Source of the DNA: Acidimicrobiia bacterium
Lineage (GTDB): Bacteria > Actinomycetota > Acidimicrobiia > Acidimicrobiales > CAIXPF01
Direction: 5' to 3'
Assembly (NCBI GenBank): GCA_947476745.1
Contig: CANJRG010000001.1
Coordinates: 1 to 64,000, forward strand
Length of the DNA: 64,000 nt
Each line of letters opens with the position of its first letter. The first letter of the stretch is position 1. Below are positions 54,210-62,914 of the stretch, piece by piece. Below the pieces are notes generated by a model. That model saw only the letters and a list, made by a program, of their open reading frames with translations, did not search any database and was not told where the DNA came from. The translations under genes were made by a program, and so were the position numbers.

Positions 54210-54280
54210 GGATCCTCTCGCGGGGTTGCCGCTGCCTGCAGGTCGGGACCCGATGACCTTACCCCCGCAGGTCGTGGTGT

Positions 54281-55450
54281 TCAGCGCGACACGTGGGGCA
54301 CGCACAGCCCCTCGAGATCGGCGATGCCGATGCGGTCCCGGTTGGCGTAGGTGACCTCGTTGTCGGGATCGACGCGCAGCTTGAACTCACGGAAGCTCAA
54401 CTCGAGGGCGTCGAAGGCCAGGATGCGACCCGACAGGCTGTCGCCGAGATCCAGGATCAGCTTGATGGCCTCGAGGGCCTGGATCGAGCCGATGATGCCG
54501 GGGAGCACTCCGAGCACTCCGGCCTCGGCGCAGCTCGGCGCGAACTCGGCGGGCGGCGGCTGCGGGAGCAGGTCGCGGTAGGTCGGGCCGTTGCGGGGGT
54601 CGAACACCGTGACCTGACCCTCGAAGCGGAAAATCGAGCCGTGCACCACCGGTATCCCGAGCTTCACCGATGCGTCGTTCAACAGGTACCGGGAGGGGAA
54701 GTTGTCCGCCCCGTCGACCACCACGTCGTAGCCCCCGAGGATGTCGAGCACGTTGTCGGCGCCGAGCCGGGTGTCGTAGGTGACGACGTTGACGTCGGGG
54801 TTGAGCAGCGTCAGGGTCTTTTTCGCCGAATCGACCTTGGGTTCACCGACTCGATCGATGTTGTGCAGGATCTGTCGTTGCAGGTTGGATTCGTCGACGA
54901 CGTCCATGTCGATGATGCCGATCGTGCCCACTCCGGCCGCGGCGAGGTAGAGCGCGGCGGGCGAGCCGAGGCCACCGGCGCCGAGCAGCAGGACGCGGGC
55001 GTTCAGCAACTTCTGCTGTCCGTCCATGCCCACCTCGGGCAGCAGAAGGTGGCGGTGGTAACGGTTGCGCTGCTGCGGGGTGAGCACCGACGGCACCCGC
55101 CAGTTCCGCCCCTCGTCCTTCCAGCGCCCGAAGCCGCCCTCCACCGACACCACGTCGGCGTAGCCGAGATCGCCCAGGGTCTTGGTCGCGAACGCCGAAC
55201 GGACGCCGCCGGCGCACAACACGATCAGCGGGGTGGACTTGTCGGGAACGCGGTTCTCGATCTGGGTCTCGAGATGGCCACGAGGGATGTGGATGGACCC
55301 CGGGATGGCGCCCTGTTCCCACTCGTCAGGCTCGCGCACGTCGAGCACAACGGCAGTCGGCTCCGCCTCGACCCGCTGTTGGGCGGTCGCCGTGGTGATC
55401 TCACGGATCTCCGCCTTGGTCTGGGTCAGCAGTTCCCGGAAGGTGGCCAT
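54281..55450 (-). CDS. moeZ: E1-like adenylyltransferase with an N-terminal rhodanese domain (MoeZ/MoeB type)
   Basis: 389 residues. Residues 15-115 form a rhodanese domain with active-site Cys in VLCAGGVRSA; residues 120-389 form a ThiF/MoeB E1-like domain (LLLGAGGLGSPAALYLAAAGVG, DMDVVDESNLQRQ, and catalytic Cys in PSCAEAGVLG). Such enzymes adenylate small sulfur carriers for molybdopterin, thiamine or cysteine synthesis and pass sulfur to them. The CxxC pairs that bind zinc in E. coli MoeB are replaced (TYRD and NEVT), as I recall for mycobacterial MoeZ, but there the rhodanese is C-terminal. AGAGGAG precedes ATG 55450. Confidence 0.88.
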   Translation of the reverse strand: MATFRELLTQTKAEIREITTATAQQRVEAEPTAVVLDVREPDEWEQGAIPGSIHIPRGHLETQIENRVPDKSTPLIVLCAGGVRSAFATKTLGDLGYADVVSVEGGFGRWKDEGRNWRVPSVLTPQQRNRYHRHLLLPEVGMDGQQKLLNARVLLLGAGGLGSPAALYLAAAGVGTIGIIDMDVVDESNLQRQILHNIDRVGEPKVDSAKKTLTLLNPDVNVVTYDTRLGADNVLDILGGYDVVVDGADNFPSRYLLNDASVKLGIPVVHGSIFRFEGQVTVFDPRNGPTYRDLLPQPPPAEFAPSCAEAGVLGVLPGIIGSIQALEAIKLILDLGDSLSGRILAFDALELSFREFKLRVDPDNEVTYANRDRIGIADLEGLCVPHVSR

Positions 55451-55590
55451 GGCAAGTGCTCCTCTGCTGGCTCGTACCGCACTCCCGCCCCGCCCGTGTG
55501 GCCGGCCGGCTTGCAGCGCCTGAAACCCTAGCTGAGCGGTCAACAATTGATCGAGAGCAGCCTATTCCGCTCCCGACCCACCCCTCGAGG

Positions 55591-55660
55591 CGATTCGACG
55601 TCGACTCGCCGGAAACTCGGTTCGCCGATTCGCCGCCGATTCGCTGTACGGGCCGATTCG
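55591..55660. repeat. Four CGATTCG direct repeats upstream of moeZ
   Basis: CGATTCG at 55591, 55626, 55637 and 55654, the last three within CCGATTCGC. They lie in the 241-nt gap before moeZ, where no gene is seen, and may be binding sites for a regulator. Confidence 0.5.
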
Positions 55661-55691
55661 CCCGCCGTCCGTCGGACCGGCACCGGCGAGG

Positions 55692-56468
55692 TCAGTCGAT
55701 GTCGAGCCCGACGATGGCGGGCAGCACCTCGCCGATGGAGGCGCGGACGACGACGTCGGCCAGGCCGTCCATGGCCGTGGGCTCGCCGTTGACGATGATC
55801 ACCGACGCGCCGCTCCGCTTGGCCACCGGCACCACATCGGCAATGGGATAGACCGCCAGCGTGGTGCCCACGGCGAGCATCAAATCGCACTGCCGTGCCG
55901 CCTGCTCGGCCCGGGCGAGGTCCTCCATCACCAGCGACTGACCGAAGCTGATCGTGGCCGACTTGAGGATGCCCCCACAGCTGCGGCAGGCCGGGTCTTC
56001 CTCGCCGGCCTCGACCCGGGCGAGCGCCCGCTCCATCGGCGCCCGCTCGTCGCAGGACAGGCACACCACCTCGCGCACCGTGCCGTGGATCTCCACAACC
56101 GAACCGGGATCGCTCCCGGCAGCCTGGTGTAGGCCGTCGACGTTCTGGGTGATCAGGGTGTGCAGACGACCGGTCCGGCCGAGCCCGGCGAGCGCCCGAT
56201 GTCCGATGTTCGGCTGCGCCGACCAGTTGGGCGAGTGGAGACGGTTCTGCCAGGCCGCCCTACGCACCTCGGGATCAGCCACGTAGTTCTGGATCGTGGC
56301 CATCTTCTCCGCCGCCGGGTTCTTGGTCCACACCCCGTTCGGGCCCCGGAAATCCGGGATCCCGCTGTCGGTCGAGATGCCGGCCCCGGTCAGCACCACG
56401 ATTCGCTCTGCACCGGCGAGCAGCGCAGCCGCTTGTGCCACTTCCGGCCCGTGTCCTACGTCACCCAT
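55692..56468 (-). CDS. cobB: Sirtuin-type NAD-dependent protein deacylase
   Basis: 258 residues. NAD motif VVLTGAGISTDSGIPDFRGPNG near 26-47, TQNVDGLHQ, catalytic His in EIHGTVREVVC, structural zinc Cys pairs CLSC and CRSCGG, and AVGTTLAVYPIADV. The class III marker Tyr/Arg pair of desuccinylases is not evident, so it is likely a general deacetylase. The ATG at 56468 is fixed by TAACGT 6 nt upstream. Confidence 0.94.
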   Translation of the reverse strand: MGDVGHGPEVAQAAALLAGAERIVVLTGAGISTDSGIPDFRGPNGVWTKNPAAEKMATIQNYVADPEVRRAAWQNRLHSPNWSAQPNIGHRALAGLGRTGRLHTLITQNVDGLHQAAGSDPGSVVEIHGTVREVVCLSCDERAPMERALARVEAGEEDPACRSCGGILKSATISFGQSLVMEDLARAEQAARQCDLMLAVGTTLAVYPIADVVPVAKRSGASVIIVNGEPTAMDGLADVVVRASIGEVLPAIVGLDID

Positions 56469-56474
56469 GGCGCC

Positions 56475-56480
56475 ACGTTA
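56475..56480 (-). promoter_or_regulatory. Leaderless -10 element of the sirtuin gene
   Basis: TAACGT on the minus strand, 6 nt before ATG 56468. Confidence 0.55.
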
Positions 56481-56535
56481 GCGAGCGCCGAATCTCCCGG
56501 CGACGAAGCATCTTGCGCAATCAAACACTATGAAA

Positions 56536-56541
56536 TACATT
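56536..56541 (+). promoter_or_regulatory. Promoter of the conserved hypothetical gene at 56586
   Basis: TACATT within an unusually AT-rich 30-nt island (56515-56545). It would give a leader of about 40 nt that includes the AGGAG ribosome site at 56575-56579. Confidence 0.4.
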
Positions 56542-56585
56542 GAAACGACTTCCCCTCGTTGGTCCTGTCCTTCCAGGAGCCCCCG

Positions 56586-57113
56586 GTGCGATCCACTCCA
56601 CTGTCCCCGCCGCCCACGGCGGACGAACTATTCCCGTCCTCGACCCGACGTCCCTCCGTGGCAGAGCGGCCAGCCCCGGACGTCGAGCCCCGACCGGCAG
56701 TCACCCACCTCGCCGTCCTGCCGTGGCCGGACCCGGTCATCGACCGGGTCGGTATCGACCCACGGTCGCCCTACGTCGAGCAGTTCTGGCTCGGCATCGT
56801 GGGGCCGGCCTCGGTGCTGCTCGTCCGGCATCTCGCCCAGCGCTTCGAGGACGAACCCGACGGGTTCCTCCTCGATCTCACCCACACCGCCAGGATTCTC
56901 GGCCTCGGTACCAGCCTGGGCCGTTGGGGTCCGGTCCAACGCACCGTGCATCGCTGCGTGGGCTTCGGGTTCGCCCGGCGTTGGGGCGACGAGCGACTGC
57001 TCGTGCGCCGCAAGCTCCCACCGGCCACCCGCCAGCAGCTCGCTCGGTTGCCCGAGGATCGCCAGACCGACCACGATCGCTGGCGGACGGCCGCTCTGCA
57101 GCACCGCACGTAG
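56586..57113 (+). CDS. Conserved actinobacterial protein of unknown function
   Basis: 175 residues. After a Pro-rich disordered N-tail of about 40 residues, the conserved core reads WPDPVIDRVGIDPRS, YVEQFWLGIVGPASVLLVRHLAQRF, LDLTHTARILGLGTSLGRWGPVQRTVHRCVGFGFAR and RRKLPPATRQQLARLPEDRQ. I recall this as a widespread actinobacterial family with an HTH-like middle and no assigned function. The GTG at 56586 has AGGAG six nt upstream, so this is a leadered gene. It is divergent from the sirtuin and converges with pepA. Confidence 0.75.
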   Translation: MRSTPLSPPPTADELFPSSTRRPSVAERPAPDVEPRPAVTHLAVLPWPDPVIDRVGIDPRSPYVEQFWLGIVGPASVLLVRHLAQRFEDEPDGFLLDLTHTARILGLGTSLGRWGPVQRTVHRCVGFGFARRWGDERLLVRRKLPPATRQQLARLPEDRQTDHDRWRTAALQHRT

Positions 57114-57173
57114 CGAAGAACCGGCTGGCCAGGCCACCAGCGCACACGGCCACGCCGCCGGAGCAGGACGGCC

Positions 57174-58697
57174 CTAGTCGGCGGCGGGCCTTTCGAAGCG
57201 CTCGACGAGCTCGACGAGCAGTCGAACGCCGAACCCGGTACCGCCCTTGGTCACCTCGGCGTCCTCGGCCTCGGTGAAGGCCGGCCCGGCGATGTCGAGG
57301 TGCGCCCAGGCCAAGCCGTCGGCGACGAACTCCTCGAGGATGAGTCCGGCCACCAGTGCTCCCCCGTTGCCGGTGCCGATGTTCCTCAGGTCCGCCACGC
57401 TCGACTCGTACTGCTTGCGATACACCGGGGGCAGCGGCAGGCGCCACACCGGCTCGCCGCTGGCGGCCGCGGCGGCCTCGACCTGTTGCAGCCAGCGGTC
57501 GTTGCGGCCCATCAACCCGGCCAGCTTCGGTCCCAGTGCCACGACACATCCGCCGGTGAGGGTGGCGAGATCGACGATGGCGTCAGGGCGGGCCTCCGAC
57601 GCCAGCGACAGGGCATCGGCGAGGACCAACCGGCCTTCGGAGTCAGTGTTGAGCACCTCGATGGTCTTACCGTTGCGCAACCGGAGCACGTCACCGGGCC
57701 GCATCGCATCGCCACCGGTCATGTTGTCGGTCATCGGCAGGTAGCCGCGGACCTCCACCGGGGGCCGGAGCCGGCTGATGGCCACGAACGCCCCAAGCAC
57801 CGCCGCCGCGCCGGCCATGTCGCATTTCATCGTCATCATCCCGGCGGCGGTCTTCAGCGACAGGCCGCCGCTGTCGAAGGTGATCCCTTTGCCGACCAGT
57901 GCCACCGTTCCCCGGGACTCGCCGCTGGGTCGATAGCGCAACTCGACGAACCGCGGCGGCTGCGAAGAGCCACGGTTGACCCCGAGCACACCGCCCATCT
58001 CCATCTCGGCCAGCTCTTTGCGCTTGTAGACCTTGGCCTCGAATCCCCCCTTCTTGGCCAGCTTGCGGGCTCGGTTTGCCAGAACTCGCGGGGTCAGCGA
58101 GCCCCCCGGCTCGTTCACCAGGTCACGGGTGATGCACACGGCGTCTGCCATGACCCGGCCTCGTTCGGCACCGGCTCGCGCGGCGTCGCTGGGAACGACC
58201 AGGTCGATGGTCGCCAGGACGCGCCGAGGCGGATCGGACTTGTGGCGGGTGAACTCATAGGCCGCGAGCAGGAGGCCCTCAGCGAGCGCCTGGGCCTCGG
58301 CGGAACGGTCGTGGCCGTCAGACGCATCGACCCGGTCCTCGGCGGGAGCCGGCGGACCTGCCGCATCGGCGGATTGCGCCGCACGGCGGGCGGCCTCGAG
58401 ATCGGCCAATACCGCGACGGTGAGCCGGGCGTGCTTCTTGGCCGCCCTGCTGATCTGGGCACCGACGCGTCGCAGCGTCGCCGGCTGCACCGCACCCGGG
58501 TCGCCGAGGCCGACCACGACCACAACGCGTCCGTCGAGGGGGACGACCTGGAGTTGGTCGGCCTTGCCCTCGAAGTTGACGGCGCCGAGGACCGAGGCGG
58601 GCACAGGGCCTGCGTCGAGCCGGCCGGGGAAGATGGCGTGAACCGACACGGCGGCGTCGGCGGGGACTTCAGCGAGGAGTTGCAGCTCGACGGTCAC
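57174..58697 (-). CDS. pepA: Leucyl aminopeptidase (M17 family)
   Basis: 507 residues. Dimetal aminopeptidase removing N-terminal residues. The C-terminal catalytic domain has VGKGITFDSGGLSLK (metal-binding Lys and Asp), MKCDMAGAAAVLGAF, MTDNMTGGDAMRPGDV and NTDSEGRLVLADAL (Asp and Glu ligands plus Arg). The N-terminal domain is less conserved and contains an Ala/Asp-rich loop near 115-135. GTG 58697 follows TAGCGT by 7 nt; the TAG of that hexamer is also the stop codon of the upstream adenosyltransferase. Confidence 0.95.
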   Translation of the reverse strand: MTVELQLLAEVPADAAVSVHAIFPGRLDAGPVPASVLGAVNFEGKADQLQVVPLDGRVVVVVGLGDPGAVQPATLRRVGAQISRAAKKHARLTVAVLADLEAARRAAQSADAAGPPAPAEDRVDASDGHDRSAEAQALAEGLLLAAYEFTRHKSDPPRRVLATIDLVVPSDAARAGAERGRVMADAVCITRDLVNEPGGSLTPRVLANRARKLAKKGGFEAKVYKRKELAEMEMGGVLGVNRGSSQPPRFVELRYRPSGESRGTVALVGKGITFDSGGLSLKTAAGMMTMKCDMAGAAAVLGAFVAISRLRPPVEVRGYLPMTDNMTGGDAMRPGDVLRLRNGKTIEVLNTDSEGRLVLADALSLASEARPDAIVDLATLTGGCVVALGPKLAGLMGRNDRWLQQVEAAAAASGEPVWRLPLPPVYRKQYESSVADLRNIGTGNGGALVAGLILEEFVADGLAWAHLDIAGPAFTEAEDAEVTKGGTGFGVRLLVELVERFERPAAD

Positions 58698-58704
58698 GCC
58701 TCGC

Positions 58705-58710
58705 ACGCTA
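58705..58710 (-). promoter_or_regulatory. Leaderless -10 element of pepA, overlapping a stop codon
   Basis: TAGCGT on the minus strand, 7 nt before GTG 58697; its first three bases are the TAG stop of the gene upstream. Confidence 0.5.
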
Positions 58711-59262
58711 GCGAGCGTCGGACGCCCCGCGACTGGGCAAGGAGCCCTCGTCCGCCTCGACCCAGCGGGCCAGGGTCCAACACAGGTCCGACAGCCGGTT
58801 CAGATAGGCCACCACAACCGACGACCCGCCAACCGCGGTGATGGCCAGGCGCTCGGATCGGCGGACCACGGTACGGGCCACATCGAGCTGCGCTGCGACC
58901 ATCGTCTGACCCGGGATGACGAACTCGGTGGGCGGGCTGAACCGCTCGCTGACCTCGTCGATCAGCACCTCGAGGGCCTCGACCATCGCCGTCGTCACCG
59001 CCGTGGTCCCCGGGCTGAGCTTGTGGAAGTTCTCGGGCAGGGTGGCCAGCTCGGCCATCGCCACGTACAGGTCGCGGCACAGCGCAACGAGGATCCCGTC
59101 GAGCTCGCTGCCGCGCACGACCAACGCCCTGGCGACGCCGAGTGCTGCCTGCGCCTCGTCCACCGTGCCGTACGCCCACGGGGCAGCTGAATCCTTCGCC
59201 ACCCGGCCACCGAAGAACAGGCCGGTCGTTCCGTCGTCACCACTGCGCGTGTAGATCTTCAC
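58708..59262 (-). CDS. pduO: Cob(I)yrinic acid a,c-diamide / cobalamin adenosyltransferase (PduO type)
   Basis: 184 residues, a five-helix bundle ATR. KIYTRSGDDGTTGLFFGG is the ATP-binding N-terminus, GTVDEAQAALGVAR and FVIPGQTMVAAQLDVARTVVRRSER are the other conserved segments, with YLNRLSDLCWTLAR near the end. It makes adenosylcobalamin. It is divergent from B12-dependent metH, 136 bp away. The GTG at 59262 follows TAGCCT by 9 nt. Confidence 0.94.
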   Translation of the reverse strand: MKIYTRSGDDGTTGLFFGGRVAKDSAAPWAYGTVDEAQAALGVARALVVRGSELDGILVALCRDLYVAMAELATLPENFHKLSPGTTAVTTAMVEALEVLIDEVSERFSPPTEFVIPGQTMVAAQLDVARTVVRRSERLAITAVGGSSVVVAYLNRLSDLCWTLARWVEADEGSLPSRGASDAR

Positions 59263-59271
59263 GGGAACGGC

Positions 59272-59277
59272 AGGCTA
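59272..59277 (-). promoter_or_regulatory. -10 element of the cobalamin adenosyltransferase gene
   Basis: TAGCCT on the minus strand, 9 nt before GTG 59262. Confidence 0.45.
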
Positions 59278-59386
59278 CTGACCCCGGACCCGGGGGGCCT
59301 CACCGGGGGCCCGACCAGCGGCAGCAGGACCCCGAAACCGGCGATCGGCGCCAAATGACCCGTCGTACGGCCGGGAGGGCCTTCGC

Positions 59387-59392
59387 TACCCT
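59387..59392 (+). promoter_or_regulatory. Leaderless -10 element of metH
   Basis: TACCCT, 6 nt before ATG 59399. A leaderless start leaves no room for a 5' cobalamin riboswitch in this message. Confidence 0.6.
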
Positions 59393-59398
59393 GAGTTC

Positions 59399-62300
59399 AT
59401 GGCCGACTTCCTGTCAATGCTCGAACGTGGCGTCGTGATCTACGACGGAGCGACGGGAACCCACATCCAGACCCTCGGCCTCGGTCCCGACGACTTCGGC
59501 GGTGCCGCCTACGAGGGCTGCAACGAGCTGCTGGTCATGACCCGGCCCGACGTGATCACGAACATGCACCGGCTGTACTTCGAGGCCGGGGCCGACGTCA
59601 CCGAGACCAACACCTTCGGCAGCTTCGCCGTGCCGCTCGCCGAATACGGTCTGGCCGATCGCTGCTACGAGCTGAATGCCCAGGCCGCGCAGCTCGCCCG
59701 GGCGGTCGCCGACGAGTTCACCGCCGTGGACCCGACCCGGCCCCGCGCCGTCGCCGGGTCGATGGGCCCGGGGACCAAGTTTGCCTCGCTGGGCCAGATC
59801 ACCTACCAGGAGTTGCGCGCCGCCTACGAGGAGCAGGCCCGGGGCCTGCTCGACGGTGGGGTCGACCTGCTGTTGATCGAGACCCAGTTCGACCTGCTGG
59901 GCCTCAAGGCAGCAATGGCCGGTTCGCGGTTGGCCATGCGGGCGGCTGGCCGCGAGGTCCCCATCCAGGCTCAGGTCACCATCGAGATGACCGGACGCAT
60001 GCTGCCCGGCACCGAAATCGCCGCTGCGCTCACCGCCATCGACCCGCTCCGGCCTGACGTCATCGGCATCAACTGCGCCACCGGCCCGGCCGAGATGTGG
60101 GAGCACCTCCGCTACCTCTGCGAGCACGCCCGGATGCCCGTCTCGTGTCTGCCGAACGCTGGCCTGCCCTCCGTCGTCGACGGCCACATGCACTACGACC
60201 TGACCGCCGACCAGTTGGCCGATTACCTCCGGCGCTTCGTCACCGAGCTCGGGGTCCGGGTCATCGGTGGATGTTGCGGTACCACCCCCGAGTACATCCG
60301 CACCCTGAACCAGATCTGTCGACCGCTGACCCCGGCCGTGCGCAACCCGGTCCACGAGCCCGCCGCGGCATCGATCTACTCCGCCGTGCCGCTCGAGCAG
60401 GAGACCTCGTTCCTCATCATCGGCGAGCGCACCAACGCGAACGGCTCCAGGAAGTTCCGCGACCTGATGGTCGAGGGCGACTGGGACGGATGCGTCCAGA
60501 TGGCCCGTGAACAGATCAAGGAGGGCGCCCACCTGCTCGACGTGTGCGTCGACTACGTCGGTCGGGACGGCACCGGCGACATGGACGAACTGATCCGGCG
60601 CCTGTGCACCCAGTCCTCGGTTCCCCTGACCCTCGACTCCACCGAGCCGGAGGTGATGGAGGCGGGCCTGCAGTGGATCGGCGGACGGGCGGTGCTCAAC
60701 TCGGCCAACCTCGAGGACGGTGAGGCACCCGGTTCGCGCCTCGACCGGGTCTTCTCGCTGGCCCGGGAGTTCGGGTCGGCGGTGATCTGCCTGTTGATCG
60801 ACGAAGAAGGCCAAGCCCGCGACCTCGACTGGAAGATGCGGGTCGCCCACCGCATCCACGATCTCGCGGTGAACCGCTACGGGCTCGAATCGTCGGACCT
60901 CATCTTCGACTCCCTCACCTTCCCGCTCTCCACCGGCGGCGACGACCTGCGACGCGACGCCATGGCCACCATCGAGGCCATCCGCCGCATCAAGCAGGAA
61001 CTGCCCGGGTGTTTCACCACGCTCGGCGTGTCCAACGTGTCCTTCGGCCTGTCGCCGGCGGCGCGTCACGTCCTCAACAGCGTGTTCCTCAACGAGTGCG
61101 TCCAAGCGGGGCTCGACTCGGCCATCGTGCACGCCGGCAAGATCCAGCCGCTCAACCGCATCTCTGACGAGCAGCGCAAGGTCTGCCTCGACCTCATCTA
61201 CGACCGTCGCGACCCTGCCGTCGGCTACGACCCGCTGCAGACGCTGCTCGCCGTATTCGCCGGGGTGACCGTCACCAAGGCGGTCAAGGAGGACCGCAGC
61301 GACTGGCCGGTGCAGCAACGGTTGTCACAGCGGATCATCGACGGCGACCGGGACGGGCTCGAAGCCGAGCTCGACGAGGCCATGGCGGCGTCGATGGCTC
61401 CGCTCGAAATCATCAACGAACCGTTGCTGGGCGGGATGAAGGTCGTGGGCGACCTCTTCGCCAGTGGCGAGATGCAGCTTCCCTTCGTGTTGCAGTCGGC
61501 CGAAACCATGAAGGCCGCTGTGGGCTACCTCGAACCGCTGATGGACAAGGCCGACACCGCCTCCACCAAGGGCAGCATCGTGCTCGCCACCGTGAAGGGC
61601 GACGTGCACGACATCGGCAAGAACCTCGTCGACATCATCCTGACCAACAACGGTTACGAGGTCCACAACCTCGGGATCAAGGTCGGCATCGCCGAGATGA
61701 TCGACAAGGCCGTCGCCACCGGCGCCAACGCCATCGGGATGAGCGGCCTGCTGGTGAAGTCGACACTGATCATGCGCGACAACCTCCAGGAGCTCAACAA
61801 CCGCGGCCTCGCCGACATCCCCGTGCTGCTCGGCGGCGCCGCCCTCACCCGGTCCTACGTCGAACGGGACCTTCGCGAGGTCTACGCCGGGCGCCTGTTC
61901 TACGGCAAGGATGCCTTTGAGGGGCTACGGGTGATGGACCGCCTCGGAGCGTTGCGCCGCAGCGGCGAGGACGACCCCGACTTCGGCCGCACCCCGACCG
62001 GTAGAGGCCTGCCCGAACGTTCCCGGCTGCACACCGCTGAGCCCACGACGGACGGTCCGCGGCGTTCGCCCGAGGTCGACGCCACCAACCCGGTGTTCAC
62101 GCCTCCGTTCCTCGGCTCCAAGGTCGTCAAGGGCGTCGCGCTCGACGAGATCGTCTCCTACGTCAACGAGACGGCGCTGTTCCGCAACCAGTGGCAGTTC
62201 CGGCCGATCTCGACGGTCGACGGCGCCGGAAAGCAAACCGTCGAGTCGGATGCCGAGTTCAAGGACCGGGTGCGCCCGATCCTGCGCGAGCAGCTGGCCT

Positions 62301-62914
62301 TGGCCAAGGAGGAGAACCTGCTGGTGCCCCAGGTCGTGTACGGCTACTTCCCGGTCAATGCCGACGGCAACGAGCTGGTGGTCTGGACCGACGAAGACCG
62401 GCGCCACGAGCGCATGCGCTTCTCCTATCCACGCCAGGCGGCATCGCCGCACCTCTGCATCGCCGACTTCTTCCGCCCGATCGAATCGGGCGAGAAGGAC
62501 TACGCGTCCTTCCACATCGTGACCATGGGTGCCCGGGTTTCCGAGGAGACCGCCGTACTGTTCACCGAGAACCGCTACCAGCAGTACCTGCTTTTGCACG
62601 GCCTCGGCGTCGAGATGACCGAGGCCCTGGCGGAGTATTGGCACCAGCGCATCCGCTCCGAGTGGGGTTTCCCCGACGAGAACGGCACCACGCTGACCGG
62701 GCTGTTCCGACAGGGGTTCCGTGGTGGTCGTTACAGCTGGGGTTACCCGGCCTGCCCTGACCTCGAGGACAACGCCAAGGTCGCCGAGCTCCTCGAGGCC
62801 GGACGTCTCGGTATCAAGGTCAGCGAGGACACCGGCTGGCAGTACCAGCCCGAGCAAACCACCTCAGCGATCATCTGTCACCACCCGCAGGCAAAGTACT
62901 TCGTGGCGCGCTGA
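59399..62914 (+). CDS. metH: Cobalamin-dependent methionine synthase
   Basis: 1171 residues, all four MetH modules. Homocysteine domain with zinc Cys in GINCATGP (near 225) and GGCCGTTPEY (near 293-294); pterin domain from about 340 (IIGERTNANGSRKFRDL); cobalamin cap and Rossmann domain with the base-off motif DVHDIGKN (near 735-742), NLGIKV and SGLLVKST; and the C-terminal activation domain with RFSYPRQ-type and RGGRYSWGYPACPDL segments. Length is close to the family norm. Its 3' end overlaps the Prim-Pol remnant on the other strand by 44 nt. Confidence 0.97.
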   Translation: MADFLSMLERGVVIYDGATGTHIQTLGLGPDDFGGAAYEGCNELLVMTRPDVITNMHRLYFEAGADVTETNTFGSFAVPLAEYGLADRCYELNAQAAQLARAVADEFTAVDPTRPRAVAGSMGPGTKFASLGQITYQELRAAYEEQARGLLDGGVDLLLIETQFDLLGLKAAMAGSRLAMRAAGREVPIQAQVTIEMTGRMLPGTEIAAALTAIDPLRPDVIGINCATGPAEMWEHLRYLCEHARMPVSCLPNAGLPSVVDGHMHYDLTADQLADYLRRFVTELGVRVIGGCCGTTPEYIRTLNQICRPLTPAVRNPVHEPAAASIYSAVPLEQETSFLIIGERTNANGSRKFRDLMVEGDWDGCVQMAREQIKEGAHLLDVCVDYVGRDGTGDMDELIRRLCTQSSVPLTLDSTEPEVMEAGLQWIGGRAVLNSANLEDGEAPGSRLDRVFSLAREFGSAVICLLIDEEGQARDLDWKMRVAHRIHDLAVNRYGLESSDLIFDSLTFPLSTGGDDLRRDAMATIEAIRRIKQELPGCFTTLGVSNVSFGLSPAARHVLNSVFLNECVQAGLDSAIVHAGKIQPLNRISDEQRKVCLDLIYDRRDPAVGYDPLQTLLAVFAGVTVTKAVKEDRSDWPVQQRLSQRIIDGDRDGLEAELDEAMAASMAPLEIINEPLLGGMKVVGDLFASGEMQLPFVLQSAETMKAAVGYLEPLMDKADTASTKGSIVLATVKGDVHDIGKNLVDIILTNNGYEVHNLGIKVGIAEMIDKAVATGANAIGMSGLLVKSTLIMRDNLQELNNRGLADIPVLLGGAALTRSYVERDLREVYAGRLFYGKDAFEGLRVMDRLGALRRSGEDDPDFGRTPTGRGLPERSRLHTAEPTTDGPRRSPEVDATNPVFTPPFLGSKVVKGVALDEIVSYVNETALFRNQWQFRPISTVDGAGKQTVESDAEFKDRVRPILREQLALAKEENLLVPQVVYGYFPVNADGNELVVWTDEDRRHERMRFSYPRQAASPHLCIADFFRPIESGEKDYASFHIVTMGARVSEETAVLFTENRYQQYLLLHGLGVEMTEALAEYWHQRIRSEWGFPDENGTTLTGLFRQGFRGGRYSWGYPACPDLEDNAKVAELLEAGRLGIKVSEDTGWQYQPEQTTSAIICHHPQAKYFVAR

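Noticed and set aside
59263-59398. Cobalamin riboswitch between the adenosyltransferase and metH
   Set aside because: The gap is only 136 bp, no B12-box-like sequence was recognised, and both genes have -10 elements next to their starts.
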